A DNA stretch of 14,832 nucleotides from Terfezia claveryi (GCA_015179025.1 WHUX01000660.1:1-14832), one strand, 5' to 3'. Positions 1 through 9,143 are shown, numbered from the stretch's first letter. Notes: generated by a model not told the origin, from the sequence alone. A program made the numbers and translations.

Positions 1-221
1 GAACCCCTAGTTAAAGATATAATCACAAGAGTGGAATCTGAATAGTGCCACTATACTAAGATTTCCCTAGCTGAGTATACAACTCAGGATAGCCTTTTCT
101 ACTACCTGGACCACTTCTATATACTTGCAAATAATGAGCTATACCTTCAACTGATTAAGGAACACTATGATACCTTTGCTATATATCACTCTAAGATGGC
201 TAAGATATTAGAGTTGCTTTC
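1..221 (+). pseudogene. Gypsy integrase, N-terminal zinc-binding fragment
   Basis: From about 85 the plus strand reads DSLFYYLDHFYILANNEL and then EHYDTFAIYHSKMAKILELLS. This matches the stretch before and through the two histidines of the integrase HHCC zinc-binding domain, which in intact fungal gypsy copies reads roughly GLLYY..RLYIP and H(H)DT..GHPG..KT..LL. The GHPG-like stretch is degraded to YHSK. One TAG lies in frame upstream (codon at 43-45). The reading frame stops exactly at the CTTTC duplication made by the copia insertion and resumes at 6057. In an intact element the domain would help bind the cDNA ends during integration. Confidence 0.75.
217..221. repeat. Target-site duplication of copia, left copy
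   Basis: CTTTC directly abuts the left LTR and is repeated exactly at 6057-6061. A 5-bp duplication is the normal product of Ty1/copia integration. Joining the flanks through one copy restores the gypsy integrase reading frame. Confidence 0.93.
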
Positions 222-860
222 TATTGAAAGATTACTATGAGCGGAGGTATTGCAGTAGTATTTATGGAGGTAGTAGCAGTGGACAGTAGTACTATGAAAC
301 AGAGAGTGCAAGCGAGCAGAGGTGTGAGAAAGCAGATAGTAGAACTATATTGAAAGTAGATAGTCTATTGAGTTTAATCGAGAAGTATATATAAGTAGAT
401 ATAGGTGTAGGAAACTCATATATAATGGTATGAGTTGAGGGTAAAGATCTAGTAAGAAAGTCTAAGTTACATAACCTAAGAATAGAATATAGTGCACATA
501 TAAATAAAGAAATACATAGAGGTGTATGACTGAGATAGTAATATGAGTCAACGAATATAACAGAAAGTTATAGAAGAGGTAATCATTGAGTCATAACAAC
601 TAAGATAAGTAAGCAGTAACCTTAAGTAGTAAAGCAGCATCATGCAATGATAATAGATACTAAGTTAGAAAAGTAAGCAAAGATAATGGGAACATATGAA
701 TGATATGTGAACACATGTGAAAGAAATAATACAGAGATCCTTAATCGGGTAGCAAGTATCCATATTGGGTATCAGTATGATGTGGAAGTAATCATAAGAG
801 AAATCGATGTATTGTATGGAAATACTTAACTATATTGAAAGGAAATGATTATTTTTAACA
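222..860 (-). repeat. Copia 3' LTR
   Basis: This is the left copy in window coordinates and the 3' LTR of the minus-strand element. On the minus strand it starts TGTTAAAAATAATCATTTCC and ends CTTTCAATA, a degraded TGTTGAAA...TTTCAACA terminal repeat. It aligns with 5418-6056 without a length difference. Differences between the LTRs are almost all A/G or C/T. Confidence 0.93.
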
Positions 861-869
861 CCCCTTCTC
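861..869 (-). other. Polypurine tract of copia
   Basis: The minus strand reads GAGAAGGGG immediately before the 3' LTR. This is the expected place and composition for the RNase H-resistant primer of plus-strand cDNA synthesis. Confidence 0.8.
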
Positions 870-874
870 ACTTG

Positions 875-1415
875 TTATCTCATGATTAATCCTTTAAGAT
901 AGGAGAACCATGGACCAGGAAAGGCCTTTGTGTATATGTCCACTGGATTGGGTACACTAGGAATATGTAAAAGCGTTATAGTGCCGGAGTTAACGAGTTC
1001 ACGAACAAAGTGGTAAGTAACGTCAATATGTTTTGACTTATCAGAGATTCGAGGATTATGAGACAAGTCGATAGAGCCGTTATTGTTACAAGATAGGGCA
1101 GAAGGAATATCTTTGATAGAAAGCTCACTTAGTGCGTTCTGAAGCCAAATTTGTTGTTTAGCAACAGTGGAACCAGTAATATATTCTGCTTCGGTAGTGG
1201 AGGTTGTCATACATTTTTGTTTTTGTAATCTCCAACAGATAGTACTAGAGGCGAGCTTGAAGATATATCTTGAGGTCAACCATCGAGTGTCATGACATCT
1301 AGCAAAGTGTGAATCAGTAAATCCTTTGAGTGAAAGTGGTTGTCTGAGTTTATAGGTCAAGGTAAGATCACGAGTACCCTTAAGGTAGTGTAGGACTTAT
1401 TTAACTGCTCCAAGT
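875..1415 (-). pseudogene. Copia RNase H and polyprotein C-terminus
   Basis: The frame shifts by one base at about 1408-1412, where TTGG-AGCA probably was TTGGGAGCA. After the shift the frame reads VK-stop-VLHYLKGTRDLTLTYK and then stays open for about 150 codons. RNase H residues are visible: Asp in KGFTDSHFA, Glu in TTEAEYI, a KHIDVTYHFVRE segment and a C-terminal PVDIYTKAF. The stop at 877-875 lies just upstream of the polypurine tract, as in intact copia elements. Confidence 0.9.
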
Positions 1416-1689
1416 GATCCTTCGATGGTTTGTAAGAGAATTATGAGAGAAGATTTATAGAGTATACTAGGTCAGGATGTGTTCCAATAACTGAATACAT
1501 GAGTGATCCAATAATTTGTTGATATAGGGAGATGTCAGTAACCTCATCTTCATCTGTACATTGTCGAAGACTATGGTTCGAGTCAAAAGGAAGAGTGACA
1601 GGGTTGTAGTCCATCATACTGAAACGTTCGAGGATCTTATCGATGTAGGAGAATTGGGATAGTATGATACTGTGCTTAGAGTACTCAAT

Positions 1690-2360
1690 TCAAATTCCTA
1701 GAAGCCAATGTAAGTTACCTATATCAGTTAACTTAAACTCCTGTTTGAGTGACTGTTTGGTAGACTTCATAATAGTTGAGTCTATATATCTGAATAAAGT
1801 AATGTCATCAATATAAAAGGCGAGTATAATTGTGCCAGACTTATGGATGAAGAGGCAGAGGTCAAAGGCATAAGCAGAGAAACCTATTGTCAGGAGGAAA
1901 GATATTAATCGTCCACACTACTGATAAGGAGACTACTTTAATTCATAAATGGATTGGTTAAGTTTAGTATACATGCCATCAATCTGGGTGCCTTCTAGGA
2001 GTTGCATGTAGATAATTTCATTCAAAGAGCCATAAAGAAAGGCTGCTTTGATATCCATTTGTTGAGGTTCCCATTGGAAGTGGGCAGATAAAGTGATAAG
2101 GAGGCGAAAAGAGTCATATAAGATAACAGAAGAAAAGATTTCATTAAAGTCTATGCCGGATTGTTGAGAGAAACCTTGAGCAACTAGACGAGCCTTGTAC
2201 TAATCAATATTCCTATTAGCATCTTGTTTAAGCTTAAATACCCACTTGCTTCCAATAATATTCCTATCCTATAGTATTGGAACCACTTTCCAAATATCTT
2301 GATTCTTCATAGCTTCCAACTCATCATTCATAGCCTTTCTTCATTTTTCTTCATCAGGTG
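1690..2360 (-). pseudogene. Copia reverse transcriptase (RVT_2)
   Basis: Readable motifs in order are DEEK-stop-RKAMNDELEAMK, GSKWVFKLKQD, YKARLVAQGFSQQ, QMDIKAAFLYGSL with the first catalytic Asp (2053-2055), SIYELK, and the catalytic box YIDD (1804-1815, a YVDD variant). LTDIGNLHWLLGI follows. This is the RVT_2 family found only in Ty1/copia. Stops at the Trp of DEEKW, before YKARL, after YELK and after LLGI inactivate it. Confidence 0.92.
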
Positions 2361-3360
2361 AATTAACAGCCTGTTTAAAGGTTCGAGGTTCATCACTATA
2401 TTGTAAGACTAAAGTGATCAACACTTTATCTTCTTCATTGTCCTCATTAAAGACTTCAGGTGGGTCTTCGATTAATCTAGAATGACTATCAAACTGTATC
2501 TTTGTACTAATTATAGAGACAATAAGAGCTTATGCAGTTCCGAATTTAATTGGTTTGAAAACAGCTCGACCTGCCTTAGTAATAGTTGTTGGTCTAACTA
2601 TTTTTCCACTAACGATTTAGGTGAAGTTTCTATTGTTGGAGTCATCGGGTAAAGATTGTCGAAGGTCTTGAGGAAGTGAAGTAAGTGGTGAGTATTCATC
2701 TTAATTCTGAGGTGGAGGAGATAAGTGAACTTGTGGAGTTGGTTTGGATATAGGTCCAGGAGCTGGTAGAGGAGAAGATGATGTTGCAGTTGATATTGAA
2801 GGAATAGGTGGTGAGGAAGTAGTTGTATCTAATGTTGTTTCAGTTGGATGGGAAAGAGTCATACTAGGAAACCATGCTTTATGAACGAGTAGGTGTCCCT
2901 TGAAATACCATTCTTCTGCTTGTTTTGGATTTTATATATACTATTGTTGCCAGAGATATTTGTTTGGGAATTCTAAGCTAGTGTATGGGATTACTTCAAG
3001 TAGAGAAGCAGGAGAAGAAACAGTATTCGTAATTGGTGACGGTGATGAATTAGTCGAGTTAGATGTAAGTAGAGGTACCCCTTCTGGAGTTGTACTTGGT
3101 CCGAAAGTGACATCTTATGCTCGAACTGTATAAGTATATTTTCTAGAAAGTACATAGACCTTATAGATAGCTGTGCTATTAGTATAACCAATGAATATAC
3201 CTTTCTCAGCCCGTGGTAGGAGTTTACTGCCTGCAGGTCATCGTTCCTCAAGTATGTATATATAACATTCCTTGCCGAAAGGTTGAAGGTGAGAGATAGT
3301 AGGTTTACTGTCATAAAAGACCTCATAGGGAGTCTTTCCTTTGACAGCACTATGAGGTGA

Positions 3361-3795
3361 CCAATTTCAGAGGTAGGTTGAAGTTGAGCATACTTTAGCC
3401 CAAAATCTTTTGTCTATATTTGTCAACATAGCCCTTATTATATTCTGTAATGTTTAGTTGAAGCGTTCAGCTACACTATTAGATTCATGAAAGTAAGTGG
3501 GCGTTAGTTCATGCACGATGCCTTTTGGCTTAAAGAACTATTCGAGATCTTTGTTAATATACTCTCCACCATTATCAGTATGAAACTATTTAATATAGTG
3601 TAATATTTGCTTTTCAACTAAGGTAACAAAGTCTTGGATTGATTTGGTTGAGTTGGATTTCTGTTTAAGAAAGTAGACTCAAGAAGCATGAGAGTAGTTA
3701 TTAATAAGTGTGATAAAGTAGCTTGCTCCACCAAAAGAGGGTGTGAGAAGTTTACCACTAAGATCTGAGTAAATGAGTTTGAGAATATTGGAGGC
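3361..3795 (-). pseudogene. Copia integrase core, DDE motif still readable
   Basis: The three catalytic residues of the DD35E core are all still encoded: Asp in KLIYSDLSGKL (codon 3763-3765), Asp in FHTDNGGEYI (3574-3576) and Glu in HESNSVAERFN (3466-3468). Between them are YFITLINNYS, VYFLKQKS and FVTLVEKQI. After the core comes GKTPYEVFYDSKP (about 3301-3340), typical of copia integrases. At least four stops (TGA, TAG, TAG, TAA) lie in the core. The intact enzyme would insert the cDNA into host DNA. Confidence 0.9.
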
Positions 3796-3899
3796 ATAAG
3801 ATATTATAGGCTTAGGGATAGAGTGAGTAGATTTGGTGAGTATGTATGGCTCGCAATGATAGTTATCAAGGAGTGTTAGGAGAATATCACTATCAGAGT

Positions 3900-4488
3900 A
3901 GAGTTCTTTATGCTTAAGGATAGTAATGGCTTGATGACCAAATGACTAATGCCAGTGATCGATTGTTTTTCAAGAGAAGGAAACCAATGCCTTTTCATTT
4001 GACTCAATAATAATCAAGAGACTTCCAACAAATTCCACCATAAATAATATAGAATCATTACCTTTCTTCATAACATAAAACCCAGAGTCAGTAGAAAAAG
4101 TAGAGAGATGAGATTAAACAGTATTCCAAGAAAACAGTGAGTGACCAAGAGAAGGAACATATTGAACATTAACAAGACAAACAGTGGAAGTAGAGCCGTT
4201 AGGGAGTAGACAATTAAGAAGGACCATCCCTTTTCCTTTAACTTCAAGGAGATTATTGCCAGCTCCTTCTACAGTTCTACTATCTTTTGAAAAGTTCTCG
4301 AAGTGTCCTATATCATTGGTTATGTGAGTACTATATACTGTATCGAATTTCCAGATAGTTTTTTGGGATAGGTTACTGATGCTGAGAGCCTTGTCTTTGA
4401 AGCTACCAGAGCTACCAACAATAAGTGCTTGTTCCTTCTTGTCTTCCTTCTTTTTATCCTTCTTCTTATCCTCATTTGACTTTTTCAA
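3900..4488 (-). pseudogene. Copia protease and GAG-pre-integrase region
   Basis: After a Lys-rich linker the frame reads IWKFDTVYSTHITND, which aligns with the W-x-x-D-(S/T)-G/A-x-x-H-(I/M) active-site segment of copia aspartic proteases. The catalytic triad position reads D-T-V at 4336-4344, so the usual Gly/Ala is missing; GCA to GTA or a similar change would explain it. Further on, HWH-stop-SFGHQA (around 3940-3960) is the remnant of the GAG-pre-integrase H...H motif. TAA (4116-4114), TGA and TAG interrupt the frame. Confidence 0.8.
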
Positions 4489-5340
4489 CTTTTAGCATTT
4501 TTACCATGTGTGACTAGTATATTTACTGAGTTGATGCTTCTTGCAATAGATGCATTCTATATCAGAGTTCTTGTTCTATTGTTGTGATTGCTGCTGTTGA
4601 GGCTTGCCTTTCTTCTTGAAGGAAGCAGAGAGAGTAGTGTCCCGTTTTTCGATTTCGGAACCAACAGAAAGAAAACATAGTTTTGTATCGGCATAGGTAA
4701 GGTCAGACTTGGTTGAAAGATTGTCAACTATATTAGAGTAATTTTCAATGAAGAAGGAGAAGATGATGTCCCTTTTGGCTTTGTCCTTATCAAGGAAAGT
4801 ATAGAGGGATTTGCAATATCTATTTGATGAGCCAGTGAGAGAGTAGAGTCAAGACTACTCAGTCTCATATTAGTCAATGAAATCGGAGAAGGAGGTAGTA
4901 GAAGTATAAGTTGCGGCTAAGCTGAAAAGTATACACAGTTGATGTACAAAAGAGAATGGAGTATCATGATAATACTGGTCTTTAAGTTGAGTCCAGATTT
5001 CATATAGTGAATCAAACTTAGAGATGACCTTCAGTATAGGTTTGCTGATAACCTGTATTAACATAAGGATAGCTTGATTTTCCATTGCTGCAAAGAGTTC
5101 TTTCTCTTCTTGTATCGAATCTGTTATAGGTTTAAGTTCTTCAATAATGAGTTCCTTATAACCCATGCCTCTCATAATTATCTTAACAGTATCAGCCCAG
5201 TCTTCATAGTTATCTTTACTGGTAAGTGACTCAATATTATTGAGTTTGGCTGGAATAGGCTTAAAGTCTTTCAGTAGTTGGAAGATAGAGGGTATAGCCT
5301 TTCCTTTACTGCTAGAACCAGGTCCTAAACCAGATGCCAT
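4489..5340 (-). pseudogene. Copia gag (UBN2-type) with zinc knuckle
   Basis: The first 156 codons are open and contain the copia-type gag core (SLTSKDNYEDWADTVKIIM ... LYEIWTQLKDQYY). After the TAA at 4872-4870 the same frame continues through TAG and TGA codons into DKAKRDIIFSFFIE and NIVDNLSTKSDL, then a Gln-rich linker. The knuckle reads C-X2-C (4543-4554), then H and a last Cys at 4495-4497, giving a C-X2-C...H-X4-C pattern. A TAA lies between the H and the last C (4501-4503), and another follows the last C (4492-4494); both fit former CAA codons. The normal role is particle assembly and RNA binding. Confidence 0.88.
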
Positions 5341-5403
5341 TATATAGATATATATAGGAGGGAAGGTGAATGCAAAAAAGTTATCGAGTTATTATGAGAT
5401 AGT

Positions 5404-5417
5404 CTGGGCTCATAACC
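5404..5417 (-). other. Primer-binding site matching initiator tRNA-Met anticodon arm
   Basis: The plus strand reads CTGGGCTCATAACC and ends exactly where the 5' LTR begins. This equals the anticodon stem-loop of eukaryotic initiator tRNA-Met, with anticodon CAT at 5411-5413. The minus-strand RNA would pair with the 3' end of a tRNA cut just after the anticodon loop. Drosophila copia and yeast Ty5 are primed by such a half tRNA rather than by the CCA end. The primer identity is inferred from sequence complementarity. Confidence 0.85.
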
Positions 5418-6056
5418 TATTGAAAGGTTACTATGAGTGGAGGTATCGCAGTAGTATTTACGGAGGTAGTAGCAGTAGATAGTAGTGCTATAAAATAGAG
5501 AGTACGAGCAAGCAGAGGTGTGAGAGAGCAGATGGTAGAACTATGTCAAAAGTAGATAGTCTATTGAGTCTAATCGAGAAGTGTATATAACTAGATACAG
5601 GTGAAGGAAACTCGTATATAATAGTATGAGTTGAGGGTAAAGATCTAGTGAGAAAGTCTAAGTTATATAACCTAAGAATAGTATATAGTGCATATGTAAA
5701 TGAAGAAATATATAGAGGTGTGCAACTGAGATAATAATATGAGTCAACAAATATAACAGAAAGTTATAGAAGAGGTGATTGTTGAGTTATGACAACTAAG
5801 ACAAGTAGGTAGAAACCTTAAATAGTAAAGTAGCATCATTCAACGATAATAGATACTAAGTTAGGAAAGTAAGCAAAGATAATGAGAACATGTGAATGAC
5901 ATATAAACACATATGAAAGAAATAATACAGAGATCCTTAATCGGGTAGCAAGTATCCATATTGGGTATCAGCATGATGTAGAAGTAATCATAAGAGAGAA
6001 CGATGTATTGTATGGAAATACTTAACTATATCAAAAGGAAATAATTATTTTCAATA
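5418..6056 (-). repeat. Copia 5' LTR
   Basis: This right-hand copy is 639 bp, the same length as the left copy, and is the 5' LTR because the element is on the minus strand. On that strand it starts TATTGAAAATAATTATTTCC; the second base A fits a former G of TGTTG lost by transition. It should hold the promoter, but several AT-rich TATA-like runs make the exact site unclear. Confidence 0.93.
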
Positions 6057-6061
6057 CTTTC
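6057..6061. repeat. Target-site duplication of copia, right copy
   Basis: CTTTC follows the end of the right LTR and equals 217-221. The gypsy integrase frame restarts with this copy (CTT TCT AGG CAA). Confidence 0.93.
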
Positions 6062-7290
6062 TAGGCAATATATGTAAATTGACTAATAAAAGAAGGTGAA
6101 ATAGTACATACAGAATTGTCATATCTATAAGTGTACCAAACTGACCCACCATACTCCTTATACTACCCTGAAGCCCCTAGAAATTCCAGAACAACTCTGG
6201 CAACACCTAACTATAAACTTTGTTACCGGATTGCCAGAGGACTTTGGATTTAATGCTATCTTGATGGTAGTAGATCGGTTAATGAAAATTAGGCATGTAA
6301 TTCCCTATTGAGATACTTGTTCGGCCTATAAATTGGCATTCTTTTATCTGAATATTGTTTTCCATTACTATAGCCTCTTAGTATTAATTATCTCAGACCA
6401 AGGCCCTCAGTTTATTACTGATTTCTAGAAAATATTTTGTAAGATGTTAGGTATTGAAGTACACCTATCTAAGTATACTACTCTCAAACTGATAGTTAGT
6501 CAGAATGTATGAATGCCATCATGGAGTAATATTTGAGGGTATATATTAATTACCAGTAGAATAACTAGGTTTTATTACTAGCTATCTACAAATTCTCTGC
6601 TAACAACCACTTCTCTGAGACTCTGAAGACCTCTCCATTCCTGGCCAATTATGACTGGCACCCTTAGTTTGTAGACTTCCTAGCATCTCTGCACAGGGTC
6701 AAAGGGAATGCTATAGCTAAGGTTAGAGAGAATGGCCCACTCAAGGAGTTTGCTACTAAGATTGCTAAGCTTTACTCTATCTTGAAGGCTGAGTTGGGAT
6801 ATGTACAAGCTAAATAAGCTGAGTATGTCAATAGGTCGAGACTACTAGTACTAAGGCCCGAGGCCGGAGACAAAGTATAGCTCTCTAGTCACCACTTCTA
6901 AACTAAATGGCTATCCCGTAAGCTTAACTACAGTTTCTGAGCCCATTCAAGGTGTTGGTAGCTGTAGGTACCTATGCTTACTAATTGAGGTTCTCCAAGA
7001 ATATTAAACACCACCTAGTCATTCATATCTTAGAGATTGAACCAGGTGCCAATGATTCTCTCCCCTGGCAAAAGCACCCCCTACCTCCTCCTATAGTGAT
7101 TGCAAGTGAAGAGAAGTAGGAGGTTGAGGAGGTATTGGATTCTAGAAAGTGCTATAGGTAAGTTCAGTATAAGGTCAAATAGTTAAGGAATAAAGAGACT
7201 ACCGAGTAACTCATAGAAGACTTGGAGAATATATAGGACTTAGTCACCCTGTTCCACTAATGATACTTTAGGAAGCCTTACCTAGCTAAA
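6057..7290 (+). pseudogene. Gypsy integrase core, C-terminus and chromodomain
   Basis: From 6057 the frame gives the second half of the zinc-binding domain (QNCHIYKC, a degraded C-X2-C) and then LEIPEQLWQHLTINFVTGLP, FNAILMVVDRL and LIISDQGPQFITDF. The first catalytic Asp is replaced by Asn (INF where DF is usual), and the Glu segment TERMN reads NV-stop-M. The frame changes between about 6520 and 6590 (HFSETLKTSPFLANYDWHP) and again between about 6870 and 7050. Near the end PGANDSLPWQKHPLPPPIVI is followed by a chromodomain-like stretch (EVEEVLDSRKCYRQVQYKV...EDLENI, about 7110-7260). Such domains guide chromovirus integrases to heterochromatin. Many TAG and TAA codons interrupt it. Confidence 0.88.
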
Positions 7291-7381
7291 TAATATTATG
7301 CCTTTATATCTTTATTATTGTTCTATGTATTAATTTTTCTAGTTATTATATCCAAGTATCCTATCACTATAGCTTTACCCT

Positions 7382-7391
7382 AAAGAGGGGG
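7382..7391 (+). other. Polypurine tract of gypsy element
   Basis: AAAGAGGGGG lies four bases before the LTR start at 7396. A purine run just upstream of the 3' LTR primes plus-strand synthesis. Confidence 0.7.
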
Positions 7392-7448
7392 ATAGTATCA
7401 CAATAGTATATTTAGTTGTTTTTATTATTATTTGTGAGCATAGATGAT

Positions 7449-7592
7449 GGGCTATTGCTATTATTGCCTTTGGCATCACCTACGATTACAGGTAATGGGT
7501 TATTATTATTGCTGTCTTTGTCATCACCTGTAATTGTAGGTAATTGGTTATTGTTATTGCTGTCTTTGTCATTACTTGTAATTGCAGGTAAT
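7449..7592 (+). repeat. Three tandem 48-bp palindromic units
   Basis: Units at 7449-7496, 7497-7544 and 7545-7592 each run from GGGTTATT-like to AGGTAAT. Each holds a degraded palindrome: ACCTACGATTACAGGT, ACCTGTAATTGTAGGT and ACTTGTAATTGCAGGT. They converge on a perfect 16-bp palindrome, ACCTGCAATTGCAGGT. An open frame across the units gives a Leu-rich repeat peptide, which I regard as an artefact of the 48-bp period. Confidence 0.85.
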
Positions 7593-7671
7593 GGGTTATC
7601 ATTACCTTGCTTGGCTTCCGAGATAGGGATCTTAAGAAGCTTATTCCTTCCATTACCCTGGCCCGGAATTA

Positions 7672-7681
7672 TGTATATATA
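7672..7681 (+). promoter_or_regulatory. Possible TATA box of gypsy LTR
   Basis: TGTATATATA lies about 275 bp into the LTR, at a sensible place for the U3 promoter. The assignment rests on position and composition only. Confidence 0.45.
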
Positions 7682-7695
7682 GCTCCTGTCCCTCG

Positions 7696-7773
7696 TACTG
7701 TCATTAGATCCTTATCCAACATCTTGTATCCTACATACTGTCATTAGATCCTTATCCAACATCTTGTATCCTA
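7696..7773 (+). repeat. Direct duplication, period 40 bp
   Basis: The 38 bases starting TACTGTCATTAGATCC at 7696 are repeated without a mismatch at 7736-7773. The identity contrasts with the diverged units upstream, so this looks like a recent slippage or unequal-exchange event just downstream of the TATA-like box. Confidence 0.9.
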
Positions 7774-7884
7774 ATACAGACCTTGCCTCCTCCTCATGCT
7801 AGTGCATCTCCCCTGTGCACCCCCTTGCCTTGTCTTGTCTCAGTGACCCCGCTGTCCACCTTACAAACCCCTAGCCTCTGCCTT

Positions 7885-7892
7885 CTGAATAT
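7885..7892. repeat. 8-bp target duplication, left copy
   Basis: CTGAATAT directly precedes the inverted-repeat element and equals 9144-9151. An exact 8-bp duplication on both sides of matching inverted ends defines the insertion. Confidence 0.85.
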
Positions 7893-7978
7893 GGAAGCGC
7901 TTTAAGCTGATCACGCTAAAAGTCTTACCATCCTATAGAGGAAAGGAAGCAGCTTGGGTGTCTTGCTGCTTTGGGATG
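7893..7978 (+). repeat. Left terminal inverted repeat
   Basis: It pairs with the complement of 9058-9143. The outer part shares an unbroken 16-base run, AAGCTGATCACGCTAA; further in, ATCCTATA, GGAAA and AGCTT remain alignable. Identity over about 85 bases is roughly 80% by eye, and most mismatches are transitions. Confidence 0.82.
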
Positions 7979-9057
7979 CAGAAAGGGGTGTCATAATAAG
8001 TTAGCTCCTATGCATAGGCTATCTGTACAATTCCACCCTTTCCAAAACATCCAACGTTTGCTCCAACCATAATTTACGCCCACCCGATCCATTACTTCTA
8101 CAATATATACTTTTGCTGTAATTGCTTCATAGTCCTCACAGCTGAAATACACTAGAATTCACTCAAGCTCAACCTAAACCATGCCGATACCTCCTATCAC
8201 ACTCTTCTAACATCATTACAGTATTAGAAAAATAGGGCTTGGACGCTTGCTTTGTTTGTTTATCATGTGGGAGCGTCGGAATTAAGAAGGTAATCCTACT
8301 AGTAAAAGAAAATGCGAGTGCCTTTGTTCACTGTAAAATGTTATCTTATTGTTACTTTCTCTTAATTTCTCTTACAAAGGAATAGCAGTTTTTATGGAAT
8401 CCATTTTTATGCGAAGAATAAGGATACAGTCTTTGGGAAATCTTCTGGTACGCTCTCTTAAGCAATGAAGATTTAGCAATATATTACTCTTTTCACACTT
8501 TCGCAAAAAATAAGTCCCTGAACAGGAAATACTCATAGCAGCTCTATTCGCTGAGCCTATATGAGTTTATTATATCAATCAGTTATCTTAAGAAGCCAGG
8601 CAAAGCAGAGTCTTGCTTATTTCACCCGTATCTTAAGCTCTACCAACCTCAAGCCTCAAAGACCTCCGGTAATTCAGTCACATGTTGCTATTATCAGAAA
8701 TTTATGACCACTTTATAATGGGTTTTCATAGTATGGTTGGGGTTTTCATCAGTTTAGGATATGAGCTATGTTTTTATTTATAGGTGATAGCGGCTGGCTT
8801 TGCAGTGCCAAATTTATGGCACTGAATTGATTCCCTTCTACAATCCACATAGCCCTTCTCATGATCAGTCAAGCTCGAGTGTTTTTCTACTTATGAGTAT
8901 GGGAACATAGAAACCAAGTATAAGGTTGAATGGTATAGTGTAGTATTGGTGTAGAGAATATCAGAACATATTCTTTTGGAATGGCATTCGCATTGATGTA
9001 GGATGTAGTATTCGCGCTGATATTATGTTTGGCTTGTCATGACGAGCCCTATTGCTA

Positions 9058-9143
9058 CCTCTCAAAACAGCTAGATATTCAAGCTTCTGCTTTTCCTTTA
9101 TAGGATAGTAAAATTATTAGCGTGATCAGCTTGAAGCGTTTCC
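9058..9143 (-). repeat. Right terminal inverted repeat
   Basis: On the plus strand it ends TTAGCGTGATCAGCTTGAAG followed by CGTTTCC, the mirror of the left end. Alignment fades inward near 9058. Confidence 0.82.

Larger units (their letters stand above)
875..5340 (-). pseudogene. Copia Gag-Pol polyprotein, decayed
   Basis: A single reading frame starts at ATG 5340-5338 (MASGLGPGSSSKGKA) and can be followed without a frame change to about 1412, where one base is missing. The last part continues in the next frame to TAA at 877-875. I count about 29 in-frame stops. Nearly all can be explained as CAA or CAG to TAA or TAG, CGA to TGA, or TGG to TAG or TGA, that is by C-to-T changes on one strand or the other. 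Two lie in the zinc knuckle alone. Many conserved residues also show single transitions, for example INNYS where integrases usually have IDDYS. No functional product is possible. Confidence 0.93.
222..6056 (-). mobile_element. Complete, RIP-like mutated Ty1/copia retrotransposon
   Basis: The element is 5835 bp and lies on the minus strand. It has two 639-bp LTRs (222-860 and 5418-6056), a CTTTC duplication on each side, a primer-binding site next to the 5' LTR (5404-5417), a polypurine tract next to the 3' LTR (861-869), and one gag-pol frame from 5340 down to 875. Domain order is gag, zinc knuckle, protease, GAG-pre-integrase, integrase, RT, RNase H, which is diagnostic of Ty1/copia (Pseudoviridae). 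The LTRs differ at about 65 of 639 positions by hand count, with only about 6 transversions, and the coding frame has about 29 stops. It is a dead copy inserted into the gypsy integrase, hence younger than that element. Confidence 0.95.
7893..9143. mobile_element. Non-autonomous inverted-repeat DNA transposon, 1251 bp
   Basis: The ends are inverted repeats of about 85 bp, starting GGAAGCGCTTTAAGCTGATC on the left and GGAAACGCTTCAAGCTGATC on the complement of the right end. They are flanked by the exact 8-bp duplication CTGAATAT. An 8-bp duplication fits hAT, P-like or some Mutator-like transposases; the long inverted repeats lean towards Mutator-like. The interior has no open frame beyond about 60 codons and no transposase motif, so movement would need a transposase made elsewhere. 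It sits inside what I read as the gypsy 3' LTR and is therefore younger than it. Confidence 0.82.

Noticed and set aside
2900..3133. Plus-strand open frame inside the copia element
   Set aside because: It is antisense to the linker between integrase and RT of the copia polyprotein, which is clearly read on the minus strand.
7416..7682. Open frame with a regular Leu-rich repeat peptide on the plus strand
   Set aside because: The regularity comes from the 48-bp DNA units (exactly 16 codons). It lies in LTR sequence after the polypurine tract, and there is no protein family match I recognise.
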